Source: an uncultured Lachnospiraceae bacterium
GTDB taxonomy: Bacteria > Bacillota > Clostridia > Lachnospirales > Lachnospiraceae
Direction: 5' to 3'
Assembly (NCBI GenBank): GCA_946549035.1
Contig: CAMNQH010000020.1
Coordinates: forward strand, 1 to 50,998
Length of the DNA stretch: 50,998 bases
A model generated the notes under the pieces. It had not been told where the DNA came from, did not search any database, and worked only from the letters and a program-made list of their open reading frames with translations. Of the stretch, positions 25,809 through 34,409 are shown piece by piece; position 1 is the stretch's first letter; each line of letters starts with the position of its first letter. The translations under genes and the position numbers were made by a program.

Positions 25809-27929
25809 ATGGCGAAATTAAATGAAATGTACTACCAGGGAGAAGATCACTATTCGGACGGAGATGTGGAGGAAGATATTCTCGCTCTGGTAAAACAGGG
25901 AATTACCATGGACGAGGCCGGCGGGGAGGATGCGCCCTACCCTATCTTATATCATCTCTCCAAGGTGCGGGAAAATATCTTTTTATGGTATCCCTTTCGG
26001 GAGGACGCCAGGATCCTGGAGGTGGGGGCCGGATGCGGAGCCATTACAGGGGTTCTCTGTGAAAAGGCCAAAGAAGTGGTGGCGGTGGAGCTCTCCCATC
26101 GGCGGGCGTCCATTAATTATGAGCGGAACCGCATGCGGGAGAATCTGGAAATTATAGTGGGAAATCTCAATGATATTCCGGTACATGCGGAGTTTGATTA
26201 CATTATTCTAAACGGGGTTTTTGAATATGCAGGAAGCTTTACTCCGGGCGAACAGCCTTATGAGGACTTTTTGAAAGGAATGGCCCGCCGATTAAGGCCC
26301 GGCGGGACGATTTTGATCGCCATTGAAAACCGCCTGGGGGCGAAATATTTTGCAGGAGCGCCGGAAGACCATACAGATCGTTATTTCCTGGGGCTTGATC
26401 AATACCACGGAGTAAAAACGGTAAAGACATTTACGAAAGAAGAGCTGAAGGAATTGTGCGTCAGCGCCGGACTGATCTGCAGCCGTTTTTATTATCCATA
26501 CCCGGATTATAAGTTTCCCTATGAGATTTTTACGGATGAGACTGTCAATACGCCTTTGTATGGGAGGCCTATGTTCCAATTTCATGAAGGAAGGATGTCC
26601 CTCTTTTATGAGGCGGGCTTGTGTCAGACCTTGGCAAAGGAAGGGGTGGCAGGAACGTTTGCCAATTCTTTTTTAGTGGAAGCTACAAAAGAACGCAGTC
26701 AGTCTGTGCAGGAAATCCAATATGTGAAGATGAACACGGACCGGAATCCGGGGTTTCGGATTTATACGAAAATTTGGGAAGAACAGGGAAAAAGGTATGT
26801 GGGGAAATATCCGGCGGATGAGAAGGCCGAAAAACACCTTTTGCATATGAACCGGGTGAAGGCCGGAGAACATGCCAGCTGGAAGTACGTTACCGGGGAA
26901 GAGAAAGGCGGGGCGGTGATCTACGATTATCTGGAAGAAGCCACGTTAGACGATATGGTAAGCGTCCTGCTGTCCAAAAGGGAAGGCCGCCGGGTGGAAG
27001 AACTGGTGGATGATTTTTACCGGGTATTCCTGTCAAACAGCCAGGAGAGAGAAGACTATCATGGGGAGGAATTTGAGAAGGTCTTTGGCCCGGGGCGGTG
27101 TTCCGGAACAAAAAAATGTTGTAAGAATTTAGATATCGACTTGATATTTGATAATATATTCTGTCTGAATGGAACGTATGAGGTCATAGATACAGAATGG
27201 GTATTTCCCTTTGAAATTCCGGTGGAATATGTGATGTGGCGCGTCTTGAACGAACTTTTTTATAAGCATCCGGGATTATCTCAGATCGTCAGCCACCAAG
27301 GGCTGGAAGAAAAATATGGGATAACGCCGGAGGATGCGGCGGTGTTCAAGGAATGGGAAATTCATTTTGCTTATCAATATGTAGGCAGCTACGGGCTTCA
27401 GAAATATGAGAAGGAGCCCATGCGTCCGGAAATGGAAAAAATTGCCTTGTATTACGGGAGGGAACGCTATTTATCCGGTAAGCTCTATTATAATACGGGA
27501 AATGGGTATAATGAGGATGAGAGCGTTACAGTAAAGGTTCCTTTACAGGAGGGACATTTTTCCATGAAAATGGCGCTTCCTCAGGGAGCAGAGGTGATGA
27601 ACCTCCGTTGGGATCCGGGAGATTATCCCTGCAGGTGTAAGGTAGAGACAGTTACTGGTTCCGGAAGAAAACTGGTATGCATTCCCCAGAATCATGCAGG
27701 CAGTCAAGAAGGGGAAGAATTGTTTTTGACGTCTGATCCTAACTATGAGATTACCGGGAGTTTGGGTCGGGTATCTGAGATAATAGTAGAAGGGACTTTT
27801 CATTATTTGCGCTGGGAAGAATTGATGCAGGAACTGGAGAGTTGGTGGGCTCCGAAACCCGAAGAACCGGAAGCCCCAAAGCCCAGTCTTGCCCAGAGAG
27901 CCTGGGGGAAATTGAGGACAGGGAAGTGA
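25809..27929 (+). CDS. methyltransferase fused to a kinase-like domain; WbdD-like chain-terminator candidate
   Basis: The protein has 706 residues. The N-terminal part (about 40-260) is a class I SAM-dependent methyltransferase: motif I ILEVGAGCGAITG at 69-81, then VVAVELSHRRAS and a GGTILIAIENRLG stretch. Residues about 310-480 look like an APH/protein-kinase fold. It has a candidate ATP lysine at 333 in VGKYP, a helix-C-like Glu341, and a hinge-like IYDYLEEATLDDM at 371-383. It also has Asp444 with Asn449 in IDLIFDNIF and a DFG-like Asp461 in VIDTEW. The last ~150 residues are beta-rich and unassigned. The gene directly follows a Wzt-type ATPase. In E. coli O9a the methyltransferase-kinase WbdD caps the polymer and sets its length. 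The kinase call is my reading of motifs, not a search result. Confidence 0.6.
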   Translation: MAKLNEMYYQGEDHYSDGDVEEDILALVKQGITMDEAGGEDAPYPILYHLSKVRENIFLWYPFREDARILEVGAGCGAITGVLCEKAKEVVAVELSHRRASINYERNRMRENLEIIVGNLNDIPVHAEFDYIILNGVFEYAGSFTPGEQPYEDFLKGMARRLRPGGTILIAIENRLGAKYFAGAPEDHTDRYFLGLDQYHGVKTVKTFTKEELKELCVSAGLICSRFYYPYPDYKFPYEIFTDETVNTPLYGRPMFQFHEGRMSLFYEAGLCQTLAKEGVAGTFANSFLVEATKERSQSVQEIQYVKMNTDRNPGFRIYTKIWEEQGKRYVGKYPADEKAEKHLLHMNRVKAGEHASWKYVTGEEKGGAVIYDYLEEATLDDMVSVLLSKREGRRVEELVDDFYRVFLSNSQEREDYHGEEFEKVFGPGRCSGTKKCCKNLDIDLIFDNIFCLNGTYEVIDTEWVFPFEIPVEYVMWRVLNELFYKHPGLSQIVSHQGLEEKYGITPEDAAVFKEWEIHFAYQYVGSYGLQKYEKEPMRPEMEKIALYYGRERYLSGKLYYNTGNGYNEDESVTVKVPLQEGHFSMKMALPQGAEVMNLRWDPGDYPCRCKVETVTGSGRKLVCIPQNHAGSQEGEELFLTSDPNYEITGSLGRVSEIIVEGTFHYLRWEELMQELESWWAPKPEEPEAPKPSLAQRAWGKLRTGK

Positions 27930-27940
27930 AGGAGGAGTAT

Positions 27941-27946
27941 ATGTAG
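27941..27946 (+). promoter_or_regulatory. minimal start-stop element (ATG TAG) before the split membrane-protein gene
   Basis: AGGAGG (27930-27935) is 5 bases from an ATG at 27941 that is followed at once by TAG. The real gene starts at the next ATG, 27947, in the same frame but 11 bases from the ribosome site. The ideally placed start codon is therefore a dead end. Reinitiation could lower or regulate translation. Confidence 0.45.
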
Positions 27947-29002
27947 ATGGAATTATGGGTGAGAAGTGGTATTTTAGCGGTGATGCTGGGGGTAATACCG
28001 CTGCTGGCAGGCATTTTGTGTACTTCTGGAGTGGAAAAGAATATGCTCACAGAAGGAATCCTTCTAAGTTGGGCAAAAGGATTTGTTTTTTGCTTTGGAT
28101 TGTTTCAAATATTGGTGATACCATGTATTTTTACGGAGCAGAGCCTTACTTTTTTGTGTGTTATATATGGTGGATTTTTAATACTTCTTTGTGGCGTATC
28201 CCTGATCTTGAATTGGAGAAAGATACTAAGTATGATAAAAAGAGAATGCCGTTCACTGTGCCATATCCCCTGGGCAGGGATTATAGTTATCTTCGTGATA
28301 TTGTTTCAAATGTATATGTATGCAGCATATATGCATGTGGATGATGATGATGCTTTTTATCTGGCAACTTCCACTACTTCTGTTCAGACAGACACGTTGT
28401 TTCAGGTAGATCCGTATTCTGGGGAAGAATATCAGGCGTTTCCATCTCGTTATGTGTTATCGCCTTTTCCAGTTTTTATAGCAGTGTTAAGCAGAGTGTC
28501 AGGCATTCATGCTGCTATACTGGCGCATACGTTATTACCGCCAGTTCTACTGCTGTTGGCTTATGTGGTTTTGGGAATGATCGGGTATCAATTGTTTCAC
28601 GGAGATAGAAAAAAGATATGGATCTTTGTGTTAATTGGGGCAATTTTGCCTATGTTTCTATCTACAACCGTCTATATGCAGGGAAGCTTTATGCTGCTGC
28701 GTATCTGGCAGGGAAAGGCTGTTTTGACGGCAGTTCTTCTACCATTTTTATTATATTGCGGCTTGTGTATTCTGGAAGGACATTGGAAAAAAAAGGATTG
28801 GATTTTGCTTGCGGCGCTTATGTTTGCCTGTTGCATGGTTTCTTCTATGGGAATTATGCTGGGAGCTGCTATGCTGGGGATTCTTGGCATTGTGCTGGCT
28901 GTGTTAAAACGTGACGCGGCGCTTTTGGTGAAAATGGCCATGTGTGGAATACCCAATATATTATATACGGCTGCATATTTATTGGTGCTTGGGGGAAAAT
29001 AA
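27947..29002 (+). CDS. N-terminal half of a large multi-pass membrane protein (DUF6077-like), split by a frameshift
   Basis: This part has 351 residues and about nine membrane helices. A charged extracytoplasmic stretch with HVDDDDAFYLATST and PFPVFIAVLS follows the fourth helix; such acidic motifs are typical of GT-C-like membrane glycosyltransferases. The reading frame stops at TAA 29000-29002 just after a run of five G (28991-28995). Adding one G would join it in frame to the downstream part, giving a protein of about 620 residues, the expected size of related proteins. It is either a frameshifted gene, a sequencing slip or, less likely, two coupled genes. The start region is odd (see the ATG-TAG element). 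Confidence 0.7.
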   Translation: MELWVRSGILAVMLGVIPLLAGILCTSGVEKNMLTEGILLSWAKGFVFCFGLFQILVIPCIFTEQSLTFLCVIYGGFLILLCGVSLILNWRKILSMIKRECRSLCHIPWAGIIVIFVILFQMYMYAAYMHVDDDDAFYLATSTTSVQTDTLFQVDPYSGEEYQAFPSRYVLSPFPVFIAVLSRVSGIHAAILAHTLLPPVLLLLAYVVLGMIGYQLFHGDRKKIWIFVLIGAILPMFLSTTVYMQGSFMLLRIWQGKAVLTAVLLPFLLYCGLCILEGHWKKKDWILLAALMFACCMVSSMGIMLGAAMLGILGIVLAVLKRDAALLVKMAMCGIPNILYTAAYLLVLGGK

Positions 29003-29802
29003 TGAGAGAAGCTATATTACAAGCTATAAGTTCATATAGGATTTTTTTTGGAGATGGAATATATCTGACTTTGGGCATAGGAGCTGTCACATATCTGGCA
29101 GTAAAAGGAAAAGGTGATCAGAAAAAGCATTTTTTTCTTGGCTTTTTATTACTTTTCAGCTTTATTTATCTTTGTCCTTTCACAGCTCATGTGATAATGG
29201 AGTATTGTATTGGCAAAAATGTATATTGGAGAATGTTTTGGATTGTGCCTGTTACGGTATTGATTGCATATATGTTTGCGTCAATGATCAGTTGCTTGGG
29301 ACGTAAGTGGCAGCAGTGCATTGCAATCTTTGGGATTTGTCTTGCAATCATGCAGAGTGGGATTTTTATATACAGAGAGAATTTCTCAGAAAGGCAGAAT
29401 CGTTATAAATTGTATATGGAGATTCCAGTCATTTGCGATTTGATAGAGGAAGACGCTGGCAAATATGGAATAACAGAAAAAGGGTTAATTGTGGTAAACG
29501 ATTTGACAGCACAGATTCGCCAGTATGACGCGAGTATTCGTATGCCATATGGAAGAAATGCATTGCGGAATGAGAAAATATCGAAACGGGCTTCTGATAT
29601 ATATGCTGCTATGAATGAAGATCCCCTGGATGTCAATACATTGGTTGTCAAAGCTGCCGACGGTAAATATCAGTATTTGGTATTTTATAAAGAAGCATAT
29701 AGGGAGGAGCTGAAGCGGGCAGGCTACGAACTGATAGGGGATGTAGGAAATTATGATATATATCGATTGGATTTAGAACGGTATAGTAATACAAAGCTTT
29801 GA
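29002..29802 (+). CDS. C-terminal half of the split membrane protein (DUF6077-like)
   Basis: This part has 266 residues from ATG 29002, whose first base is the last base of the upstream TAA (TAATG), so coupled translation is possible; a GGGGGAAA run sits 6 bases upstream. Two to four more helices (about 20-110) are followed by a soluble C-terminal domain of about 120 residues ending in a stretch that reads like a beta strand-rich cap. In frame terms the residues continue naturally from the upstream part (GGK to IMREAILQ). That supports one ancestral gene broken by loss of a single G. Membrane glycosyltransferase role is inferred. Confidence 0.65.
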   Translation: MREAILQAISSYRIFFGDGIYLTLGIGAVTYLAVKGKGDQKKHFFLGFLLLFSFIYLCPFTAHVIMEYCIGKNVYWRMFWIVPVTVLIAYMFASMISCLGRKWQQCIAIFGICLAIMQSGIFIYRENFSERQNRYKLYMEIPVICDLIEEDAGKYGITEKGLIVVNDLTAQIRQYDASIRMPYGRNALRNEKISKRASDIYAAMNEDPLDVNTLVVKAADGKYQYLVFYKEAYREELKRAGYELIGDVGNYDIYRLDLERYSNTKL

Positions 29803-29824
29803 ATTCACAATATGGATAGCAGAA

Positions 29825-29972
29825 GACGGGCTATAAATTTGCGGCAGCAAGAACAAGCTGATTATGATGGATGGAGACTGAGCTGTTGCATGAGAGAATA
29901 AAGAAATTGGGAGAGTATGCGGATACATGGATACTGACGCATCCGCATCTGGGTCATATTGGGCTTTTGTGA
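29825..29972 (+). pseudogene. remnant of a metallo-beta-lactamase-fold hydrolase
   Basis: One frame from 29825 reads DGL-stop-ICGSKNKLIMMDGD, like the N-terminal strand pair of the family (…LIDGG). A second frame from 29871 reads ELLHERIKKLGEYADTWI and then LTHPHLGHIGLL before a TGA at 29970. The last part is a clear THxHxDHxG metal motif with the Asp replaced by Gly. A stop codon and a frame change separate the two pieces and nothing follows, so the gene is dead. It probably marks an old insertion or deletion junction. Confidence 0.5.
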
Positions 29973-30056
29973 GATAGATGAAGAAATTGATGGAGGAAAT
30001 GAAATGTAAGCCGCTAGCTTTTGAGAGGATAGCAAATACAATTATTTTGAAATAGA

Positions 30057-30085
30057 TGGAAATATACAAAAATAAATGCTATAAT
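30057..30085 (+). promoter_or_regulatory. extended -10 promoter before the initiating sugar transferase
   Basis: TGGAAA, 17 bases, then TATAAT (30080-30085) preceded by TGC, giving an extended -10 TGCTATAAT. The transcript would have a leader of about 120 bases before the gene at 30211. This makes the rightward module independently expressed. Confidence 0.55.
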
Positions 30086-30210
30086 ACATAATAGATTTTG
30101 TCGGAACTAAAATAGTAAGTTTTGATAAAAGGCACTGTTATTGCACTGTCAATCTGAATATAGAAAGCTATTTTTGTTTTTCAAATAATTCATATATGTA
30201 AGAGGGTTGT

Positions 30211-31575
30211 ATGAAGAGAGATGAATATAAGCATTTGTTGAATTATGCGGCAAATCTTGTTATATTAATCGTACAGGCAGTTTTATTTGCTTATATCTGG
30301 TATCGCCATTATGTGCCGATACTGGTGAAATTGGAGCGTGAATTTTGGCGCCGGGGAAACTGGGCGGTTATTGGCATGTACGTTTTGATTCTGTTTTTTA
30401 TTACAAAGACCTTGGGGGGATACAGCGTAGGCTATCTACGGATTTCCGATATCTGCCTTTCCCAGGTTTTGGCCTTGTTGTGCGCAAATGCCATCGAATA
30501 TGTGGAAGTCTGTATTATTGTGAACGACTATGTAACGCCCCGGCCGTTGTTGACCCTGATGGCGGTGGAAATTCTGTTTATTGTACCTTGGGTTTTTTTA
30601 ATCCGGGCAATTTACACCAGACTATATCCGCCCAGAAAAATGATTGTAATATATGGGGAATATTCTCCTACGAACTTAATTGGAAAAATCAATTCCCGCA
30701 AGGATAAATATGACGTTTGTGCTACGGAGAGCGTAAAAATTGGCTACGAAGCTTTGTATACAAAAATTATGGATTATGAAGCGGTAGTTCTGTGTGATCT
30801 CCCGTCACAAATCCGTAATCAGATATTAAAATTCTGCTATGACCAGAAAAAACGTACCTATATTACACCAAAAATATCAGATATTATTATAACTGGGACG
30901 GATCGTCTCCATTTGTTTGATACGCCTTTAATGCTGGCTAGGAATGGAGGGCTTACAATCGAGCAGAGGATTGGAAAGCGAACCATGGATATTATCTTTT
31001 CCCTTTTGGCAATTTTGATTTCCTCTCCATTTATGATTATTTTTGCCCTGAGTATTAAGCTCTACGACAGAGGTCCCGTATTCTATACCCAGGAACGGGT
31101 GACCAGGGACGGGAAGGCTTTTCAAATTATTAAATTCCGGAGTATGAGGGTGAATGCGGAACGGGAGGGAGCGCGGCTTGCAGCCAAAGGAGACGATAGG
31201 ATTACGCCCATCGGGAGGTTTCTCAGGGCCACGCATTTGGACGAGCTTCCCCAGGTATTCAATATTCTCAAGGGAGAAATGTCCATGGTCGGTCCAAGGC
31301 CGGAACGAAGGGAGATCGCGGAACAGTATGAGGAGCTGATACCGGAATTTCGGTTTCGGTTGAAAGTGAAGGCGGGTTTGACAGGTTACGCACAGATTTA
31401 TGGAAAGTATAATACGGCTCCTTACGATAAACTGAAGCTGGATTTGACATATATTGAACGATACTCCGTATGGCTGGATTTGAAACTGATGCTGATGACA
31501 TTTAAAATCATGTTTCAGAAGGAAAATACAGAGGGAGTGGAGAAAGAGCAGAAGACGGCTATCAAGAGAATGTAG
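30211..31575 (+). CDS. undecaprenyl-phosphate sugar-phosphate transferase (initiating enzyme)
   Basis: Transfers a sugar-1-phosphate from an NDP-sugar to undecaprenyl phosphate to start glycan assembly. The protein has 454 residues. Four N-terminal helices (about 12-140) and a soluble region precede the C-terminal catalytic domain (about 250-445). The catalytic domain has the re-entrant helix TMDIIFSLLAILISSPFMI, QERVTRDGKAFQIIKFRSM, the catalytic Asp344-Glu345 in HLDELPQ, EMSMVGPRPE and VKAGLTGYAQI. This is the WbaP/CpsE/PglC family. An AGAGGG site precedes the ATG. It opens the module carrying the TagF/TagGH/Stealth genes. The sugar cannot be told from sequence. Confidence 0.95.
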   Translation: MKRDEYKHLLNYAANLVILIVQAVLFAYIWYRHYVPILVKLEREFWRRGNWAVIGMYVLILFFITKTLGGYSVGYLRISDICLSQVLALLCANAIEYVEVCIIVNDYVTPRPLLTLMAVEILFIVPWVFLIRAIYTRLYPPRKMIVIYGEYSPTNLIGKINSRKDKYDVCATESVKIGYEALYTKIMDYEAVVLCDLPSQIRNQILKFCYDQKKRTYITPKISDIIITGTDRLHLFDTPLMLARNGGLTIEQRIGKRTMDIIFSLLAILISSPFMIIFALSIKLYDRGPVFYTQERVTRDGKAFQIIKFRSMRVNAEREGARLAAKGDDRITPIGRFLRATHLDELPQVFNILKGEMSMVGPRPERREIAEQYEELIPEFRFRLKVKAGLTGYAQIYGKYNTAPYDKLKLDLTYIERYSVWLDLKLMLMTFKIMFQKENTEGVEKEQKTAIKRM

Positions 31576-31591
31576 GGCCTTGGAGGATATA

Positions 31592-32341
31592 ATGGAAGAG
31601 GGACTGGTATCGGTGATAACACCGATGTATAATGCAGAAGAATTGATTGCAAAAACCATAGAATCCGTGCAGGCACAGACGTATCAAAATTGGGAAATGG
31701 TAATCGTGGATGATGTGTCAACAGATGACGGCAGCAAGATTGTAAAGGGATATGAAAAAGTGGACATCCGTATACGTTATTTATCTCATAAAGGCAATCA
31801 GGGAGTTTCTAAAACAAGAAATACCGCCCTGGAAAATGCACGGGGGCGATACGTTGCATTTTTAGACAGCGATGATTTGTGGAAGCCAGATAAGCTGGAA
31901 AAACAGCTGGCGTTTATGAAGGAACAGGGAGTGGCATTTTGCTACAGCGCCTGCGGAGTGATTGGGCGGGACGGACAGCCTGCCGGGAAAACCCGGTATG
32001 TTCCACCCAGCAGAAATTACAGGGAATTGCTGAAAGGAAATGTGATCCCATGTCTGACAGTGGTTTTAGACCGGAAACAGATTCCGAATATTCATATGCC
32101 GGATATGCCCCATGAAGATTATGGAGCCTGGCTTGATATCTTAAAGACAGGGATTACAGCCTATGGGTTAAATGAAGTGTTGGCAGAGTACCGGGTTAGT
32201 GGAGGATCCGTCAGTGGGAATAAACTGGCCGCTGCAAAATGGACATGGGATATCTACCGCAGGCAGCAGGGGCTTGGAATCGTAAAAAGCTGCTTATGTT
32301 TTGGTCACTATGTGGTTGGAGCGGTCCGGAAACGATATTAA
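31592..32341 (+). CDS. GT2 family glycosyltransferase
   Basis: The protein has 249 residues from ATG 31592, which has GGAGG 5 bases upstream; a TTG 12 bases earlier is a weaker choice. SVITPMYNAEELI opens the GT-A fold, then VDDVSTDDGS and the metal motif D92-S-D-D in FLDSDDLWKPDKL. Conserved PHEDYGAWLDIL near residue 175 and LAEYRVSGGSVSGNK are typical of the family that adds the second sugar after an initiating transferase. It begins 16 bases after that transferase's stop, consistent with this role. Confidence 0.92.
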   Translation: MEEGLVSVITPMYNAEELIAKTIESVQAQTYQNWEMVIVDDVSTDDGSKIVKGYEKVDIRIRYLSHKGNQGVSKTRNTALENARGRYVAFLDSDDLWKPDKLEKQLAFMKEQGVAFCYSACGVIGRDGQPAGKTRYVPPSRNYRELLKGNVIPCLTVVLDRKQIPNIHMPDMPHEDYGAWLDILKTGITAYGLNEVLAEYRVSGGSVSGNKLAAAKWTWDIYRRQQGLGIVKSCLCFGHYVVGAVRKRY

Positions 32342-32343
32342 GT

Positions 32344-32373
32344 TTGACGCACGAAACAGTAATATGTTATATT
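32344..32373 (+). promoter_or_regulatory. sigma-A-type promoter before the first TagF-like gene
   Basis: TTGACG, 18 bases, then TATATT; each hexamer matches consensus at five of six positions. It lies in the 62-base gap after the GT2 gene and 31 bases before the next ATG. It may drive the TagF/TagGH/Stealth genes separately. Confidence 0.45.
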
Positions 32374-32403
32374 AAAAAGACATGGAAAGAACGGGGTGTA
32401 GAA

Positions 32404-33603
32404 ATGACAGAAAGCCTATGGCACAAATTTCAAAGGGTTAGGATCAAAGATATTGGCCACATATTTTTGTTCTTGCTGGCATTTCCGATTGCAGCCGTGT
32501 ACCGAAGAACCAGAAAAGATTTATGGGTAATATGTGATAACGAAAACGAAGCCCGGGATAATGGCTACTGGCTCTTTCGGTATATAAGAGAGCATCATAA
32601 AGAACAGGACGTAATTTATGCTATCAATAAAAAGTCACCAGATTATATTCGTGTAAAAGATTTGGGAACTGTTGTCCAATATGGAAGTTTTATGCATTGG
32701 ATTTATTACTTAAGTGCATCGAAGAATATCAGCTCGCAAAAAGAGGGAAAACCGAATGCTGCAGCGTGTTATCTTCTTGAGGTGTATGGTATTCTAAAAA
32801 ATACTAGAATTTTTTTACAGCATGGTATTACAAAGGACGATGCAGAGTTTTTACATTATAAGAACACAAAGATGCGGCTATTTGTTTGTGCGGTTGAGAA
32901 AGAATACCAATATGTAAAGGAGCAATTTGGCTATCCTGAAGGTTGGGTGCAGAATCTTGGTTTTTGCCGATTTGATAATTTGTACGATACAAGTGTGGGG
33001 AAGAGACAGTTGTTGGTTATGCCTACTTGGCGGAATTGGATCAGCACCCCAACAAGTAGATCCTATGAATTGGAGGATATTGATGATTTTAAAAACACAG
33101 CATACTATAAGAATTGGGTAGGCTTGCTTCAAAGTAAAAGACTTCACCGGTTGTTGGAAGAGGAATATATAACATTGGTGTTTTATCCTCATAGAGGTAT
33201 GCAAAAGTATCTGAATTATTTTGAACTGGATCATCCGAATATTATTTTAGCCAAATGGCCGGAATACGATGTGCAGGAATTATTAAAGGAGTCAAATCTG
33301 CTGATCACGGATTATTCCAGTATTGCAATGGATTTCGCTTATATGAAGAAGCCATTATTTTATTATCAGTTTGATTATGAGATTTTTCGACGCGGGCAGT
33401 ATAAAGAAGGTTATTTTAGCTATCAGGAAGATGGATTTGGCCCTGTCAGCAATAATTTGGAAGAGCTGCTTGGACAAGTAGAGCAGTGTGCTAAGAGGAA
33501 TTTTAAAATAGATTCAGAATATAAAGCGCGTACACAGCGTTTTTATACACAGGTAGATCGATCAAACTGTCAGCGGAATTATGAAGCGATTCGTGCAATT
33601 TAA
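32404..33603 (+). CDS. TagF-like CDP-glycerol glycerophosphotransferase family protein
   Basis: Family members add glycerol- or ribitol-phosphate from a CDP-alcohol to a lipid-linked or glycan acceptor. The protein has 399 residues from ATG 32404 (a longer in-frame version would overlap the GT2 gene). One hydrophobic segment near residues 17-32 may be a membrane anchor. Motifs of the catalytic domain are ICDNENEARDNGYWLFRYI, FLQHGITKDD with His140, and LITDYSSIAMDFAYMKKP with Asp303 and Ser305-306. It immediately precedes an ABC exporter, as in teichoic acid loci. Whether the alcohol is glycerol, ribitol or something else is unknown. Confidence 0.9.
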   Translation: MTESLWHKFQRVRIKDIGHIFLFLLAFPIAAVYRRTRKDLWVICDNENEARDNGYWLFRYIREHHKEQDVIYAINKKSPDYIRVKDLGTVVQYGSFMHWIYYLSASKNISSQKEGKPNAAACYLLEVYGILKNTRIFLQHGITKDDAEFLHYKNTKMRLFVCAVEKEYQYVKEQFGYPEGWVQNLGFCRFDNLYDTSVGKRQLLVMPTWRNWISTPTSRSYELEDIDDFKNTAYYKNWVGLLQSKRLHRLLEEEYITLVFYPHRGMQKYLNYFELDHPNIILAKWPEYDVQELLKESNLLITDYSSIAMDFAYMKKPLFYYQFDYEIFRRGQYKEGYFSYQEDGFGPVSNNLEELLGQVEQCAKRNFKIDSEYKARTQRFYTQVDRSNCQRNYEAIRAI

Positions 33604-33625
33604 GAAAGGATAAGAGGGAGTTGTG

Positions 33626-34408
33626 ATGAAACGTTTTATTGCAGACATAAAGAAATATTACAAATATGCGGTTTACTCCGCAAAAGCAGAATTAAAATCA
33701 GAAGTGGCCAGTTCTTATTTGAGCTGGCTTTGGTGGATTTTAGATCCTTTATTGTTTATGATGGTATATGCATTTGTCTCAGCAGTTGTATTTAATGCAT
33801 CAGAAAAATATTTTTTGGCCTTTGTGTTTGTGGGGATATCATGTTGGGATTTTTTTAACAGAACGGTCAAGCAGAGTGTTAAACTGGTTTCTGCCAATAG
33901 CCATATTGTGTCGAAAGTTTACCTTCCTAAATTTATTCTGATTTTTGTCAAAATTGGGAATAATGGGTTTAAGATGCTTATTTCCTTTGCGCTGGTAGTA
34001 GGAATGATGTGCTTGTATCGTGTTCCGTTATCCTGGAATATGCTTTACTTTTTCCCTATCATGGTAGTGTTGATTCTGGTGACATTTGCATTTAGTGTAT
34101 GGCTTCTGCATTTTGGAGTATTTGTGGAAGATTTATCTAACCTAATTAATGCCTTTTTAAGACTGGTATTTTATCTTTCAGGCATATTCTACTCTATTTC
34201 CAGCCGCGTACCGGAGCCGTATCAATCTCTTTTACTAATGTTCAATCCGGTTGCTTTAATAATGGAGGATTTGAGAAGAACCTGTTTGTATGGAGAGCTT
34301 CCTCATAGAAAAATATTGCTGGCGTGGGCAGTAGTTGGAATAGTGCTTTCCGTGCTTGGCATCAGAACGATATATAAATCTGAGAACAGCTATGTAAAGG
34401 TGATTTAG
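33626..34408 (+). CDS. ABC-2 type permease, TagG-like
   Basis: Membrane half of a second polymer exporter, 260 residues. YKYAVYSAKAELKSEVASSYLSWLWWILDPLLFMMVYAFV opens the protein (N-terminal interface helix and first membrane helix), and five more helices follow with the GISCWDFFNRTVKQSV and GIFYSISSRVP segments typical of TagG/Wzm permeases. I choose ATG 33626 with AGAGGGAG 5-6 bases upstream; GTG 33623 is also possible. The ATPase starts 1 base after its stop. It clearly differs from the other permease in the window. Confidence 0.92.
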   Translation: MKRFIADIKKYYKYAVYSAKAELKSEVASSYLSWLWWILDPLLFMMVYAFVSAVVFNASEKYFLAFVFVGISCWDFFNRTVKQSVKLVSANSHIVSKVYLPKFILIFVKIGNNGFKMLISFALVVGMMCLYRVPLSWNMLYFFPIMVVLILVTFAFSVWLLHFGVFVEDLSNLINAFLRLVFYLSGIFYSISSRVPEPYQSLLLMFNPVALIMEDLRRTCLYGELPHRKILLAWAVVGIVLSVLGIRTIYKSENSYVKVI

Positions 34409-34409
34409 A

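Larger units (their letters stand above)
29803..30210. other. 408-base gap: gene wreck, promoter and long leader
   Basis: No intact gene is visible here. The left part (29825-29972) holds a degraded metallo-beta-lactamase-fold gene. Next comes an A+T-rich stretch with a good promoter (30057-30085). The 125-base leader after it contains a direct repeat CACTGT, five bases, CACTGT, but no clear hairpin, riboswitch or terminator that I can recognise. Confidence 0.6.

Noticed and set aside
28942..29001. Upstream extension of the C-terminal half of the split membrane protein
   Set aside because: These 20 codons are an out-of-frame reading of the N-terminal half; the family reading changes frame at the G run near 28995.
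30928..31659. 243-residue open frame on the minus strand over the sugar transferase gene
   Set aside because: Antisense of a conserved catalytic domain; no independent support.
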